From assembly GCA_947044405.1 (NCBI GenBank), contig CAMRHE010000115.1, positions 3,472,001-3,536,000 of the forward strand: a stretch of DNA of 64,000 nt, written 5' to 3'. This DNA is from Leptodactylus fallax. Lineage: Eukaryota > Chordata > Amphibia > Anura > Leptodactylidae. The position numbers were made by a program, and so were the translations under genes. Below, one piece after another: positions 11,301 through 23,140 of this stretch. Within the stretch, counting starts at the first letter, position 1; each line of letters begins with the position of its first letter. The notes beneath the pieces are model-generated. The model worked only from the letters and a program-made list of their open reading frames with translations, had not been told where the DNA came from and ran no database searches.

Positions 11301-12199
11301 AACCATCAAGCTGTGTTCCTGCACTAAGCGACTGGGGCTTTGTACTATAACCATTATACTAGGTTCACACTAGCATCAGGCTGTCTGTTTTTCTAGGCCT
11401 TCAGAGAAGTGTCTAAAACCAGCTGCATAAGAGATGGAGATTCTGTATCCCACTCACAAGTCACTATCCCGGCAGGAGGTCAATAGGGGTCACTGGGCAT
11501 AGAGAGCAACATTCTTATAACAGTTTATACTTGATTTTTATGTCTATGCGGAGCAGGGTCAGAATTACAGGACATTAACACGGCAGTGAGCAAAGTTCAG
11601 GTTCACTGAAGTCTACTGATAAAAGCCTGAAATGCTGGCCGAAGACTTCATAGTAAATGCTTTGGAGAAAGAATAAATCATAAACATGATTTATATATTG
11701 GGTTAGAAAGCAGGAGAGATGGCCAATATGTGGCCAAAAGGGCCACCTATGTCCATCCCTGGGCTGATCCCACTAATTTCAGTGGTTTTGACCATTTCAT
11801 GTTACTATATACAGTATGTTACGTCACTCACTTCCAGCAGAATGTTTCCGGCCTTATAGAAAAAAAGTGCTTACTAGAAATGCCATGTTGTGTACTTCAG
11901 ATTGGCTTGTTATAGATGTTTGGTTGATTCCACACTTTGCAGTAAACTGTGGCAACCACTACAGCCCAATAACATCATCTCAACTGACATATTTAAAGTG
12001 ACATTACACTAAAAATTGCTTCTGAAGTATAGGTATAGTAAGGTTAGACTTACATGGCAGTCTGTATTTTGCAGGTCCAAAACACAGCAGAGGTGTAACT
12101 CTCTCCATTATAGTTTTTCCCTGCTTATGTTCCATTCATGGTAAAAACAAATACTGAAAAAAACACTTTATTATTCCTGACCTTGTGCAGTTAGTTATA
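11301..12199. other. Noncoding with one short interspersed repeat
   Basis: TAGGTTCACACTAGCATCAG near 11360 is one end of the GTTCACAC foldback family seen elsewhere. Nothing else is recognised. Confidence 0.4.
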
Positions 12200-13302
12200 T
12201 ATTTTAGGTTCTTACCATAATAATACACATGCTTCATCCTGACTACATTTGTACCTTGTCCTTTCAAGTGTATTTCTGGTACTCTGCTGTTGTAGTCTTT
12301 GTTATAAACATCCATTTTCTGACTATATATATCCCTGTACACTTCAGAATTCGTCCAGCTGCTTCTGTCACATCATCAATAAACACTAGTGACCAATTCC
12401 ATTGGAAGTCATGCATGCCCATGCCTTCACCATGTTTTACAGAGGATTTGGTGTGCTTTGGATCAGGAGCCGTTCCAAGCCTTCTCCATACTTTCTTCTT
12501 CCCATCATTCTGGTACAGGTTGATCTTAGTTTCAGCTGGTCAAAGAATGCTGTTCCAGAACTGGTCTGACATCTTTAGATGTTTTTTGTCAAAATCTAAT
12601 CTGGCCTTTCTATTTATGAGGCTGGTTAATGGTTTGCACCTTGTGGTGAATCCTTTGTATTTGGTCTAATGAAGTCCTCACTTTATGGTAGACTTAGATT
12701 CTGATACACCTACTTCCTGGAGAGCGTTCTTCACTTGGGTAGATGTTGTGAAGGGGTTTTTCTTCACCATGAAAAGGATTCTGCGATCATCCACCACTTT
12801 TGTCTTCTGTGGACGTCCACGCCTTTTTGAATTCCCAAGCCCACCAGTGCAGACTTTTTTTTACCAGAATGTACAAAACTGTTGATTTGGCCACTCCTAA
12901 CATTTCCGTTATTTCTTTTTTTATCCTAATGATGGTCTGTTTCACTTCGCGAGCTCCTTTGACCGCATGTTGTGGGTTCACAGCAACAGCTTCCAAATAC
13001 AAATGCCACACCTGAAATTAATTCCAGCCCTTTAACCTGCCTAATTGATGATGGATTAACAAGTTAATAGCCCATGCAGCCCATGGAATAGCTTTTGAGA
13101 TAATTGGCCAATTACCTAAAGCCTCCTGAAAAATGCAGCTACATAATATATAGCAGTAATTCCTAAAACCTTCCTCCAATTAGGATGTGAATATCCTCAA
13201 ATTCAAGCTAAGTCCGCAATTTAAGTCCATATTGATTATATAACTGTATCTTGAATATGTTTTCGTAAACAGCTAAAATGTCCAAATATTTCTGGACCTA
13301 AT
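12200..13302 (-). pseudogene. Decayed Tc1-like element and transposase
   Basis: On the minus strand the element starts near 13302 with an end reading TAGGTCCAGAAATATTTGGA. It then encodes pieces of a Tc1-type transposase: EVKQTIIR and GVAKSTVLYIL (helix-turn-helix, 12.80-13.0 kb), RPRKTKVVDDRRILF and KNPFTTSTQVKNALQEVG (12.70-12.82 kb), and a remnant of the SSVKHGEG/SLVFIDDVT region (12.36-12.45 kb). Frame breaks are numerous. The second half of the catalytic domain (QMDNDPKHTA and SPDLNPIEH blocks) is missing, as is the far terminus. It is a defective copy of a vertebrate Tc1 lineage different from the other Tc1 elements here. Confidence 0.8.
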
Positions 13303-15037
13303 ATATATATACATATACTGTATATCTATAGATAACAACACTGACTCATCATTGTATCCACTACTAACAATAGATGATGTCACAGCTTATCTACTCCCCT
13401 TCCTGCACATGGCATGACTAGAAAACTCCTCATAGACCTCAATGAGCTGGCTCCAGACTATTGCTGCCTATGGCCATAAGTATTCTGTAAAGAATGTCAC
13501 TAAATGCTGTTAACAGAGCAGAGGAGAAGTTCTGGCAAGATGGCAGCTCCTAAAGAAAATGCTACAATCAGAAAATAAAACCAATTAGAAAAAAGTAACA
13601 TATTTCACTATCTGGTTTTATTAAATAAATAAAAAAATGGCAAAGCGTTCCTTTGAAGCTGACCATGCGCTGTACATATATATCTCGGCCAAACCTGCTC
13701 ATTTTGAGGGTTTTGGTCATCCATCTAATGAGCATGGGACCCTTCCCAAATGTTAGATGCTGGAAGAAATTAGGATAGGGCACCTTTGTTGGATTTCAGT
13801 GACTTTCTCCCCTACCCCAATTCAGGGCAGACACACAACTTGCCGGAACACAATACACAGCTCAGGCTACTACACCCAGGTTTAATGTATATAGCCAGGA
13901 GCAGGGGAGCTTGTGTGTACATCAAGGCAGCCGGCCTGCCCAGATGATGAGGGGAAGTAATTTGCATGGAGAATATAAGTTTTAAGCAGGAATTTTATAT
14001 GTAGACATGTTTGTAAAGCACTTGTGCAGCACTAGAACCTGGTGGTGAGGGTTTTATACCCAAAATCCACTAACAGGTTCCCTTTAATGTTCTTTGTAAA
14101 TGTAAATTCAGATTATTTCAATATCGGTATTCCATCACACTACAAATAACCAGTATGACTCTCCTGTAGAGTGTCTGCATTATGCATGAGGCTCATGTCC
14201 TTTAGAAAGACAAATCTGTGTATACGCTTCCAGGGTAATGGCTTGATTTGCAAAGAAAAAGTGCAGGTTGCAATTGTATTGATGATCGTTGTAATTCAGG
14301 AAATGAGTGTTTTGAAGCCTTTGCTCTGATAATTATAGCCTTCCCCGTGATGAGTTTCCACAAGGACATAAATGCGTCAAGCACGGCGAAATGTCCCTTC
14401 CTATTACTCTACAATGAATAGGATAATTACCTCTGATTAGACAGCAGCCCAATATGTAAAAAGGGGTATTAAATATGAAGAAATGTGGAGCCAGCACAGG
14501 CTCTGCCTGAAATAAAACAATTATTGGGTTTTACTAAAAACACTGTTTTGAATTTGGTCCCAGTTTCGCACATTATGGGGGTTTACATTTTGGCATGCTA
14601 ATTATAATTCTAGTACTAATATTAGACAATACATCTTCTACTAATGTACTCCAACACACTGGGTGAAAAAAGCTTCATTATCATCTTAAAATGTACCTAA
14701 TTTTTTAAACAACTTTTGATTTTCCGACAGCATTTGTGTCATTAAAAAAATATGTAATATACTTTATTAACAGATTCGGGCTCCTTTCTGTGAAATCCTG
14801 CATTGAAATCCACTTTCTGTCCCCATCTGTATTATCCGGCTTAGCAGTTAAGGGCTAACAGAGGCTTCTAATCACAGGAACAGAGACTGATGTCACCAGC
14901 CTAGCCACTGCTAATAGATTGCAGAGGTGGTCTGAAACCTAGTAAATAAGCTCTAAACACCTAGGAGACATAATGAGTAGTATCTGACAAGCACAGTTAC
15001 ATAGATAAGGCAATGTATTGGGCCCCAACATCAGCTG
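13303..15037. other. Mostly unique noncoding DNA
   Basis: A T2-like right end (CTAACAGGTTCCCTTTAA) stops near 14096. From 14100 to 14460 the sequence lacks repeat signatures and contains several ATTA/TAAT cores, so it is a candidate conserved noncoding block. No exon-like structure is supported. Confidence 0.4.
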
Positions 15038-16027
15038 AAAGGGGTATTCCCATCTCAAGGTTTATATTCAGATTTGTAGCTTAAGCTAACTGAAGTGTTT
15101 TAACCAGTACATTGCTTTATCTATATTTGTGATGAAAGCCCACGTGTCCATATATCCTTACCGAATTATATTGTTCATGTATATATCATTAGTTAATATA
15201 TTATTAATACATGTGTCATCAGTATATTTCATTGACATGTGTATATAGGAGTGAGATTATTTACTACCTACAATCACTAGACCAGGCCAGGTTTATGGCT
15301 TTACAACTAATTGTCCCTAATGAAAACCAGTCAGGCATACAAGAGGGGTTGGTTGTAACCGGACAGTGACCTCAGCCATTTGGAGGTACTCACCTCTCCC
15401 ACATTCAAATGGAACAGTTCACTTTCCAGATTTTCAAGATGAAAAAAAGGGGTAGGAGGGGGGCACCCTGGCAGTAGGTGTGTTTTCCCAAGCCAGGAGC
15501 TCACCATTACAAAAAACTATGAATGCTTTGGAAATTTATCACACCTTAGGAAGCCAGAAAACAAGCTAAGAGGAATCTAGGTTATTAGGTTTTCTGTCTA
15601 TTTTAAAACTGTTCTGCTTGTTTCTCATCTTGTTTGTCTCTTTTTATTAAATTTTATTGGTACTCTGTGTGACCCTATGAACCCATTACCATTTTAAAGT
15701 GTGTTTGCATCTGCCTGTTGGGGAGACGTGTGCATATGTGAGTGGGCAAGTCAGCAGTGGTGGCAGTGTGCATTTGGGGTGCATGGACTGTGATCGGTGA
15801 GATTTATGCTCAGCCTGAGTGAAGGGTGAGTGAAAGGTTGAGGGAGTGGAGTGAATCAACCTCTGACAGCCACACCCATGTCTCGTGCCAGGCCGGTTTT
15901 AGACAAAGTGGGGCCCCGGGCAAAATTAAAAGTGGGGCCCCAAATGTTGAAATATTGTGCCTACTACATAGTCACATTCTGTTAATTTGATGTGCTGCAG
16001 TGCTTACAGGGATGTTCCTAAGGTCTT

Positions 16028-16322
16028 TAAGGCCGGGGCCCCCACATTGTGAAAATGCAACGTTTTACAGTACCTGCAAAGTGGAGGGGATTCTGACTAA
16101 TCCCATACACACATTGCAGAAAAAAAAATCTGCAGTGGAAAAGCTGCGTTTTCACAGCATGTCAATTATACCTTCATAAATGCTGGTGTTTTCCGTAAAG
16201 GTATAATAGGTACAGAAAGTCCACAGAGGAAAACTCTGAGATCGCAATGAAAAATGCTTCAGAAAAAAAAACGCAATGTGTTTCCGCCGCAGTCTTTTCT
16301 GCAGCATGGGGCCTTAGCATAA
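16028..16322. repeat. Foldback repeat of the GGCCTTAGC family, type A
   Basis: Opens AAGGCCGGGGCCCCCACATT and closes GCATGGGGCCTTAGCAT, with an internal CAGCATGTCAATTATA marker. The same order of markers occurs at 43.58-43.92 kb. Confidence 0.6.
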
Positions 16323-16857
16323 AGGGGTTGTTTCATTTGTTTGTAAATTTTTTTACATAGCCAAACTAGTTGCTTGTGACCCTTTATAAATCAGGTGCAC
16401 AAGTAACAAGGCATATGCCTTTTCCTACACACAATTAAAAAAATGTATATACATACAGAATTATCAAATAGGACCACTATACCAGGACTAAATATCGTCA
16501 CGTCACCTGCTGACTGCTATACCAGGACTAAATACTGTCACGTCACCCACTGACCGCTATACCATGACTAAATACTGTCACGTCAGCCACTTACTGCCAG
16601 ATTCCCCTCTGTCGTCATTGCATAATCCACAAATAGCAGCTTTTACTTATAATGTTCCCCTCGTAGCGCCAAACACTTCACTATGATCAGTGTTACTCCA
16701 TTCCCCATCTTGAGAACACAACTACCCCCTTTTATTTGCAGATGCCCCCTAACGCCAGCCAGCAATTAACCTCTTCCTGCCCTGCACTGTAATAGTATGC
16801 TGCAGTAAGCAGTTTGTTCCTAGGACTACACTTTGCAGAGACTGTAAAATGACCGTT

Positions 16858-17270
16858 TATGCCACGTGGGACCCCGGCCTTAAGGCCGAGACCCCACTTT
16901 GTGGAAAAGCAGCTTTTTTTGTTGCAGATTTTGCTTCAGTTTTTTGAGCCAAAGCCAAGCAGGGCTATAAAAGGATTGTGAAATATCTAGGAAGCTTCTT
17001 ACACTTCTCCCTTCTGCTCAATCCACTCCTGGCTTTGGCTCAAAAAACAGCAACAAAATCTGCAACAAAAAAATCCGCTTTTCTGTAACGTGAAACACAG
17101 TGTTTATGGCGGCTGCAGAAACGTGCGGGAATTTCCACATATATTTACTGTAATAGGGGAAGAAAGTGCAGAGAAAAATGCATCAAAAGCTCAATGAAAA
17201 ACGCTGTGGGAAAAAAAAAAAAACAATGTGTTTTTGCTGCTTTTTATCTCCTGTGCTTATTAGCTGCGTT
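16858..17270. repeat. Foldback repeat of the GGCCTTAGC family, types B and A joined
   Basis: AAAAGCAGCTTTTTTTGTTG, then TTTTTTGAGCCAAAGCCA near 16940, pairs with TGGCTTTGGCTCAAAAAA near 17031 and GCAACAAAAAAATCCGCTTTT near 17060. Half of a type A unit follows to about 17270. The central hairpin is nearly identical to the one at 18.7-18.9 kb. Confidence 0.6.
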
Positions 17271-17292
17271 TTGTTGTGCTGGGGCTAATCCG

Positions 17293-17714
17293 TAAAGGGG
17301 TTGTCCAGGAATTACAGGTTTCCATGAACCCGGGGAAGGTGAAAAATAAAACCCACACTCATCTGTCCCTGGTCCTCCCACCCCTGTCCGGTCCAGCGGC
17401 GCCCCGGGGCTTGTTCCAGTGGCAGTTCTCGCTACACGTAACCACTGAGGCCTATCATCCGCCTCAGCAGCCTAAGGAAAGGAACCTGGATGTCACTTAC
17501 ATACGTCACCTGTGATGTCCTGTGTCCTTTCCTTAGGCCGCTGATTGGCCTCAGCAGTTACGTGCGGCGAGGACTTCTGCTAGAACAAGCCCCCGGGCGC
17601 CACTGGACCAGACAGCGGTGGGAGACCCCGTGGACAGGTGAGTATGCGCTTTCTTATTTTTCACCTTCCCCGGCCTCCTTGCAGAAAATAGTAATTCCTG
17701 GACAACCTGTTTAA
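17293..17714. mobile_element. T2-type foldback MITE
   Basis: Left TAAAGGGGTTGTCCAGGAAT and right ATTCCTGGACAACCTGTTTAA are inverted. The arms continue through CCCGGGGAAGGTGAAAAATA with its partner near 17660, CGGCGCCCCGGGGCTTGTTC with its partner near 17583, and the central CCTAAGGAAAGGA/TCCTTTCCTTAGG near 17470/17527. Almost the whole 420 bp can fold on itself. Confidence 0.8.
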
Positions 17715-18675
17715 CATCTCAATATACTGAGCATCACAATTCTAGTATGTATAATGGTACACATGTACAGAAGAAAACACAGACAATAATATGCTGTATA
17801 TACCTACATATATACCATATATTTACACACATACATTCATATACAATATACACACATACATACTTGTCTACAATCATACAGTACTCACACAGTAGCTAGC
17901 ACACATACTGTAAACAAATATACAGACATATACATATTATATACATATTACATATACATATTTTACACAAAACATACACTTACACTTGGCTGAATTGCTG
18001 GGTGAACTGGAAATGGAGGAATCTCACGTGCAGCTCTGTCTGGCAATAGTGAAAGCATCGCAGCAGACTCCCCCCTGCACACTACGATGTGCTGGATGCC
18101 TCACTGCATGGGGGGGAAGCTAGTAGCTGTTTCTAAGTGCCGGCAAACTGTAGAAGCAGCGAGCAGCAGAATCTGCATCTGCCGATGCTTTCATCTGCCG
18201 CTGATTAAGAGTCCTAATAGTAGGGAAAGTATGGGGCCCCTATGGGTGTTGGGGCCCTGGGCAATTGCTCAGTTGCCCCCCCCACTAACGCCGGCCCTGG
18301 TCTCGTGCTAGGATGGTCTGTACGTGACAATCTTGCTCCATTGGCCAGATACAACAAAATCTCTCTCAATGCTTACAGTTGGTTGCCTAGGTTACAGACA
18401 TGCTACATGTCGGAATGATAACTCATTCCCTGCTCCCAGCCATCTACATTCTCTTCTCTCCCTCTTTTTACATATAGCTTTCAGTTTGTTAGCCCTGATT
18501 AGAACTAGTCAAGTTTCTTGGCATGGTGACTCTGTTATTTTGTATGTAAATCCAGTGATAACTGTTCCATTTACAGCAAGCATGAGCTCTGTGCAAGAAT
18601 GAGCTGAAAACCATGAAGCTGAGGGGAGAGGAGACAGCCAGGCAGCTGAAATCCTGAGATGAAATATCTCCTTCA

Positions 18676-18902
18676 GGCTAAGGCCCCATGTTGCGGAAAA
18701 GCAGCTTTTTTTTGTTGCACATTTTGTTGCGTTTTTTTGAGCCAAAGCCAGGAGTGGATGGAGCAGAAGATAGAAGTATAAGAAGCTTCCTATATATTTC
18801 CCATTCCTTTTGTAGCCATTGTTGGCTTTGGCTAAAAAAAACTAAACCAAAATCTGCAACAAAAGAAGCTTCGTTTCCGCAACATGGGGCCTTAGCCTTA
18901 AG
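18676..18902. repeat. Near-perfect foldback, GGCTAAGGCCCC family
   Basis: Left arm GGCTAAGGCCCCATGTTGCG, AAAAGCAGC, TTTTTGAGCCAAAGCC; right arm GGCTTTGGCTAAAAAAA, GAAGCTTCGTTTCCGCAACA, TGGGGCCTTAGCC. It lies inside the right part of the 15.0-18.9 kb element. Confidence 0.75.
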
Positions 18903-18943
18903 CTACAATTTTGAATAAGATCCTGAAGATGGAAATACCCTTT

Positions 18944-19885
18944 CATATCTTGCCCATTGATGGTTTCATCACCTTATTACATCCCTCAGTCTAGAACTGA
19001 TGCCTCAACTACAATGTAAGATGAGAGTTTTTTAAATCCATTTTCAACAATTATGTGATCTATGAAGCTTGTCTTGTTCTAAAATTGTTTTTCTCTTCCA
19101 TATATCTGGATATTGCAGCCCTTTCATCCTTCAATAAATGTTAACCTCTCTGCTATAATCATAACTTCAAGTTCTCCGGAGAGATGACACAAAGTCATAA
19201 GCCTGCAGTGCAGAAACAGCTGGAGGAGTCTAATTCTTGAGAAGCACCAAGACAATTCCCTTCCATCTTGGTCATAATAAACTAAACCTGCTATTTCTTC
19301 TGTTTTAGCAAAGGTGAACATAACTGGTATAATGGTGAATGTACGACATATTAAAAGGTTGAGGCGCGTGAATTTTACAAATCACTTGTTTCCAACCTTC
19401 ACAGCACTGCTTGAAGATCTTTATACAGCTTTGTTGCACTTTCACTGAAAAGCAATAAAAGGTGATGTATGGAGACTTTAAGGGCAGCAGAACCTGCAGA
19501 AACTTTTAATGGCAGCAAGAAAGTACAGGTTGTCTATATTTATTACATGTTCTCTTTGTTAGAAGTCATCTATATACTGATGGATGCGCTTTTGCAAACT
19601 TGTAGAAAACCAAGGTCCACACAATAAATTGTATGAATATTGAAATTGTTTTGTATATATTGTTTTATTTTTACATAAGAATTGTTTGTTCCCTTTTCAC
19701 AAAGAAAAAGAACAACATCATATTCACTAAAGTCTGGGTTACATGTTGGTAATGGTCTCAAGCTCCATTGCAACTCTTGTAGAGGCAACAGGACAACCCG
19801 CCCCTTGGTTTGAGTTACCTTGCAATGATAACACAGTAAAGTTCATCTTGTCAAGGATCTACAGTCAGGGCCACAGTGATACATA
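18944..19885. other. Noncoding, nothing recognised
   Basis: AT-rich sequence without repeat ends, coding frames or RNA-gene signatures that could be supported. Confidence 0.4.
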
Positions 19886-20573
<688 letters not shown>

Positions 20574-20735
20574 TCTACCTCATAGATTATAAGCTCTTGC
20601 AAGAATGGCCGTCACATGTGAATTGATTTATTACACTAATGTAATATAATTTTGTCTGTACATGAACCCTACAGTTTGTAAAGTGGTGCAGAATATGTTG
20701 CGCTATATAAATAACATTTATTACTGCTAGGTAAA
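20574..20735 (+). repeat. Interspersed repeat ending in GCTATATAAATAA
   Basis: Starts CTACCTCATAGATTATAAGC, continues through CTGTACATGAACCCTACAG and TTTGTAAAGTGGTGCAGAAT and ends TTGCGCTATATAAATAACAT. The same opening occurs at 30.1 kb. The layout resembles the 3' tail of a LINE or LINE-dependent SINE, which is an inference. Confidence 0.55.
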
Positions 20736-21067
20736 ATGTAAATGGACTGACGATCACAGTGGATGACAGCAAAAGCTGAGCAAAAATGAGATATAGAAGT
20801 AATTTCCTTGCATTGGCCTTACTAACAACATTCTGTTCATCCTCAAGATCTGTAAAAATCTTATAAAAACAAAGATTCCAAAAAGAAGAGATTCTTGACA
20901 CTGGACAGATGTGAGATACAGTAGTGACAATAGAGGCAAATATGTTTCTATACTTCCTTTCAATAATGCATGTGAGAGACACGGACACTACAGTCTACAT
21001 CTCCCTAGAGTTAAATGAAGTGATGTAGCTAAATAAACTATAAAGGCCCATTCACACAGGGGAATTT

Positions 21068-21640
21068 GCAGCTGATTTTGAAGTGGATTCCGGTAACACA
21101 AGGCTGGAATTTGGAGAGGAGTCCAAGGCAGAAGAGCACCTGAAATTCCTCTCCAAATTCTGTTGTGTGGACCTATCCTAATAATGTACTTCCCGACATG
21201 TGTATGCCCTGTACCATTCCAAACCATTTTAGGAAAAGGTTAGGTTCATTTTGCAGGTTCTCAGTATTACAATAAAATACTGTCCTAATCCCATTATATA
21301 TAACTACTATGTATAATGTTCAGAATATTATTCAGTGTCCTTAGGTTTCGACAGAATAATTGGGTCCATGAAGCTGATTTTGAGGTCGATTCCAGTAACA
21401 CAGGACTCGAATTTGGAGAGGAGTCCAAGGCAGAAGAGCACCTGAAATTCTTCTCCAAATTCTGTTGTGAGCCTATCCTAATAATGTACTGCCCGACATG
21501 TGTATGCCCTGCACCATTCCAAACCATTTTAGGAAAAGTTTAGGTTCATTTTGCAGGTTCTCAGTATTACAATAAGATACCATACCAATACCATTACATG
21601 TAACTACTATATAGAAGATTCAGAAGATTAGTGTACCCAG
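21068..21640. repeat. Tandem duplication, two copies of about 301 bp
   Basis: Copy 1 starts near 21069 and copy 2 near 21371. Shared stretches in order include AGCTGATTTTGA, GGAGAGGAGTCCAAGGCAGA, AGAGCACCTGAAATTC, CCTATCCTAATAATGTACT, CGACATGTGTATGCCCTG, ACCATTCCAAACCATTTTAG and GGTTCTCAGTATTACAATAA. Offsets stay at 301-302 bp throughout, with scattered substitutions. Confidence 0.9.
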
Positions 21641-22189
21641 TCACTTCTCAAGCTGAAAGAAAACCGAGTCTACAGCACAATTTCATTCTTGGTCCATGTA
21701 TGAAGACAAATCAGTTTACAATGAAATTTAAAGTGGACATGTTTTGCACAGCTATAGGTTGTTTCTGTAATAGGTACTCACTGCTTATGATCATGCCGTA
21801 GCACATGAAAGTCTAGAAGGCAGACAACCAAATATAAGAAACCAGATCTAGATATAAGAAACTAGACTTCATCAACACAATTTTGGACATTGCTGAGTCA
21901 GTTCAATAAGAATGAAATTTATATTTTATAAATATTTTACAAAAGACAGGGGTGTAACTAAAGGGTCATGGGCACTGGTGCAAAAGCTCATCTTTGGCCA
22001 ACCTACATTACTTCCTAACAGCTGTCAGCCACGTCCCATCCATACATTTTAGCAGCATTTACATATCCTTTTCCTTCCCCATCTGGGCCCACTTGAGTTC
22101 TAATATGTCAGGCCAAGGCATCCCTGGCCCGCCCTCCTTTGCCCTCATTCCCAAAAAGTGGCAATTGAGGAACAGAACAGGTGCTAATG
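21641..22189. other. Noncoding, nothing recognised
   Basis: No repeat termini or coding similarity seen. Confidence 0.35.
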
Positions 22190-22440
22190 TGTGCCACAAT
22201 ATCACGAAGAGGCAGAAGGATTTGAGCAAGCCTACATCCACAGAAGATCTGTGCTTAGTTCTCCAAGATGTTGGAACAACCTCCCTGCCGAGAAGAACTG
22301 GTGGAAGGCAAAGGGCAAAGGTCGCACCAAATATTGATGGGATTTAGATTTCTCTTTACTTCATTCACTTCATTGTGTTTCTGAATGCATTCTTACTTTG
22401 CAATATTTTATCATTAGTGCCTAAACTTTTGTACATGTTT
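22190..22440 (+). mobile_element. Tc1-like 3' fragment, same family as 2.7 kb
   Basis: AGCCTACATCCACAGAAGAT and TGTGCTTAGTTCTCCAAGA match the copy at 2919-2958, followed by a shortened C-terminus and the inverted-repeat block CACCAAATATTGATGG. The right terminus is better preserved here: TTCTTACTTTGCAATATTTT, then GTGCCTAAACTTTTGTACAT near 22420, the usual Tc1 end wording. The left part of the element is absent. Confidence 0.8.
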
Positions 22441-22672
22441 AGTTTCTGAAGTTTACTTTTCGACTACTGTATCAGTGAACAATTTGAATATAATATCTGT
22501 CAAGTGTCTTGGGATTCTGTCCCGCCTAGTTTTGGATGGTCTCAAGAGCCAGGATGCTTTTCAAAACTTGTTTTTGGTCATTAGTTACATCTCTTTCCTT
22601 CTTAGGATCAAGTACAGCTAGCAAGTGGAAGCATAAGGAGCAGTGTAACTCTGCCTGCTAGTAATGCTTCTT

Positions 22673-23000
22673 CCTAGGATCACACTAGCGCTCGGTTTCT
22701 ATCCTTCGGGTCCGCATGGGGACCCGAAGGACAGAGACCCTGTCTACCTAAAAAATGGGTTACCCGCGGAAACCCATGGACCGCATAGACTATAATGGGG
22801 TCCGCTGGGTTTGCACCCAGTTTCAGACAATTTTATACTGAAATCGTCAGAGAGAAAAGTCCTGCCAATTTCAGTATAAAACTATAGACTTATAGTCTAT
22901 GGGGTCCACAGGTAACCACTTTTGTAGACAGACAGGGTTTCTGTCCTTTGGGTCCCCATGTGGATCCGAAGGACGGAAACCGAGCGCTAGTGTGAACCAC
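22673..23000. repeat. Long palindromic foldback, GTTCACAC family
   Basis: Left arm CACACTAGCGCTCGGTTTCT, ATCCTTCGGGTCC, GACCCGAAGGACAGA; right arm GGTCCCCATGTGGATCC, GAAGGACGGAAACCGAGC, GCTAGTGTG. The central arms AATTTTATACTGAAAT and ATTTCAGTATAAAA also pair, so nearly all of the 330 bp is self-complementary. An adjoining similar end (ATGCTAGTGTGAACCTAGCG) lies at 23.12 kb. Family not identified; there is no coding potential. Confidence 0.8.
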
Positions 23001-23140
23001 AGCCCCTCTCTCTATGGGCTTATTCACATAACAGTGAAAAACAGCCATGTGACATCCGTTTTTCCCAACATCTGTCACACAGATTTAAGCGGAATCTCGG
23101 GCAGATTCGCCCAAATGCTAGTGTGAACCTAGCGTCAGTA

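Larger units (their letters stand above)
15889..18299. mobile_element. hAT-like non-autonomous element, 2.4 kb
   Basis: Left end CAGGCCGGTTTTAGAC; right end in reverse complement CAGGGCCGGCGTTAGT. GGGGCCC-rich subterminal blocks lie on both sides. The flanks share GTCTCGTGC at 15880-15888 and 18300-18308, that is an 8-bp hAT target duplication plus one matching base. The interior is a collection of smaller repeats: two GGCCTTAGC-type foldbacks, a T2 foldback at 17.29-17.71 kb, and CA/TA-rich simple sequence at 17.72-17.98 kb. No transposase frame. Confidence 0.8.
15038..18943. mobile_element. T2-like element broken by nested insertions
   Basis: Left end AAAGGGGTATTCCCATCTC and right end (reverse complement) AAAGGGTATTTCCATCTTC pair. 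The match continues through ATTCAGATTTGTAGCTTAAG on the left and ATTCAAAATTGTAGCTTAAG on the right, giving about 55-bp terminal inverted repeats 3.9 kb apart. Between them sit a complete hAT element with its own target duplication (15889-18299) and a foldback (18676-18902). Without these, the host element is about 1.3 kb. The outermost bases read TGAAAGGG rather than TTAAAGGG at both ends. Confidence 0.65.

Noticed and set aside
12229..12669. Plus-strand frame of 146 codons
   Set aside because: It lies antisense to the decayed Tc1 transposase and has no similarity of its own.
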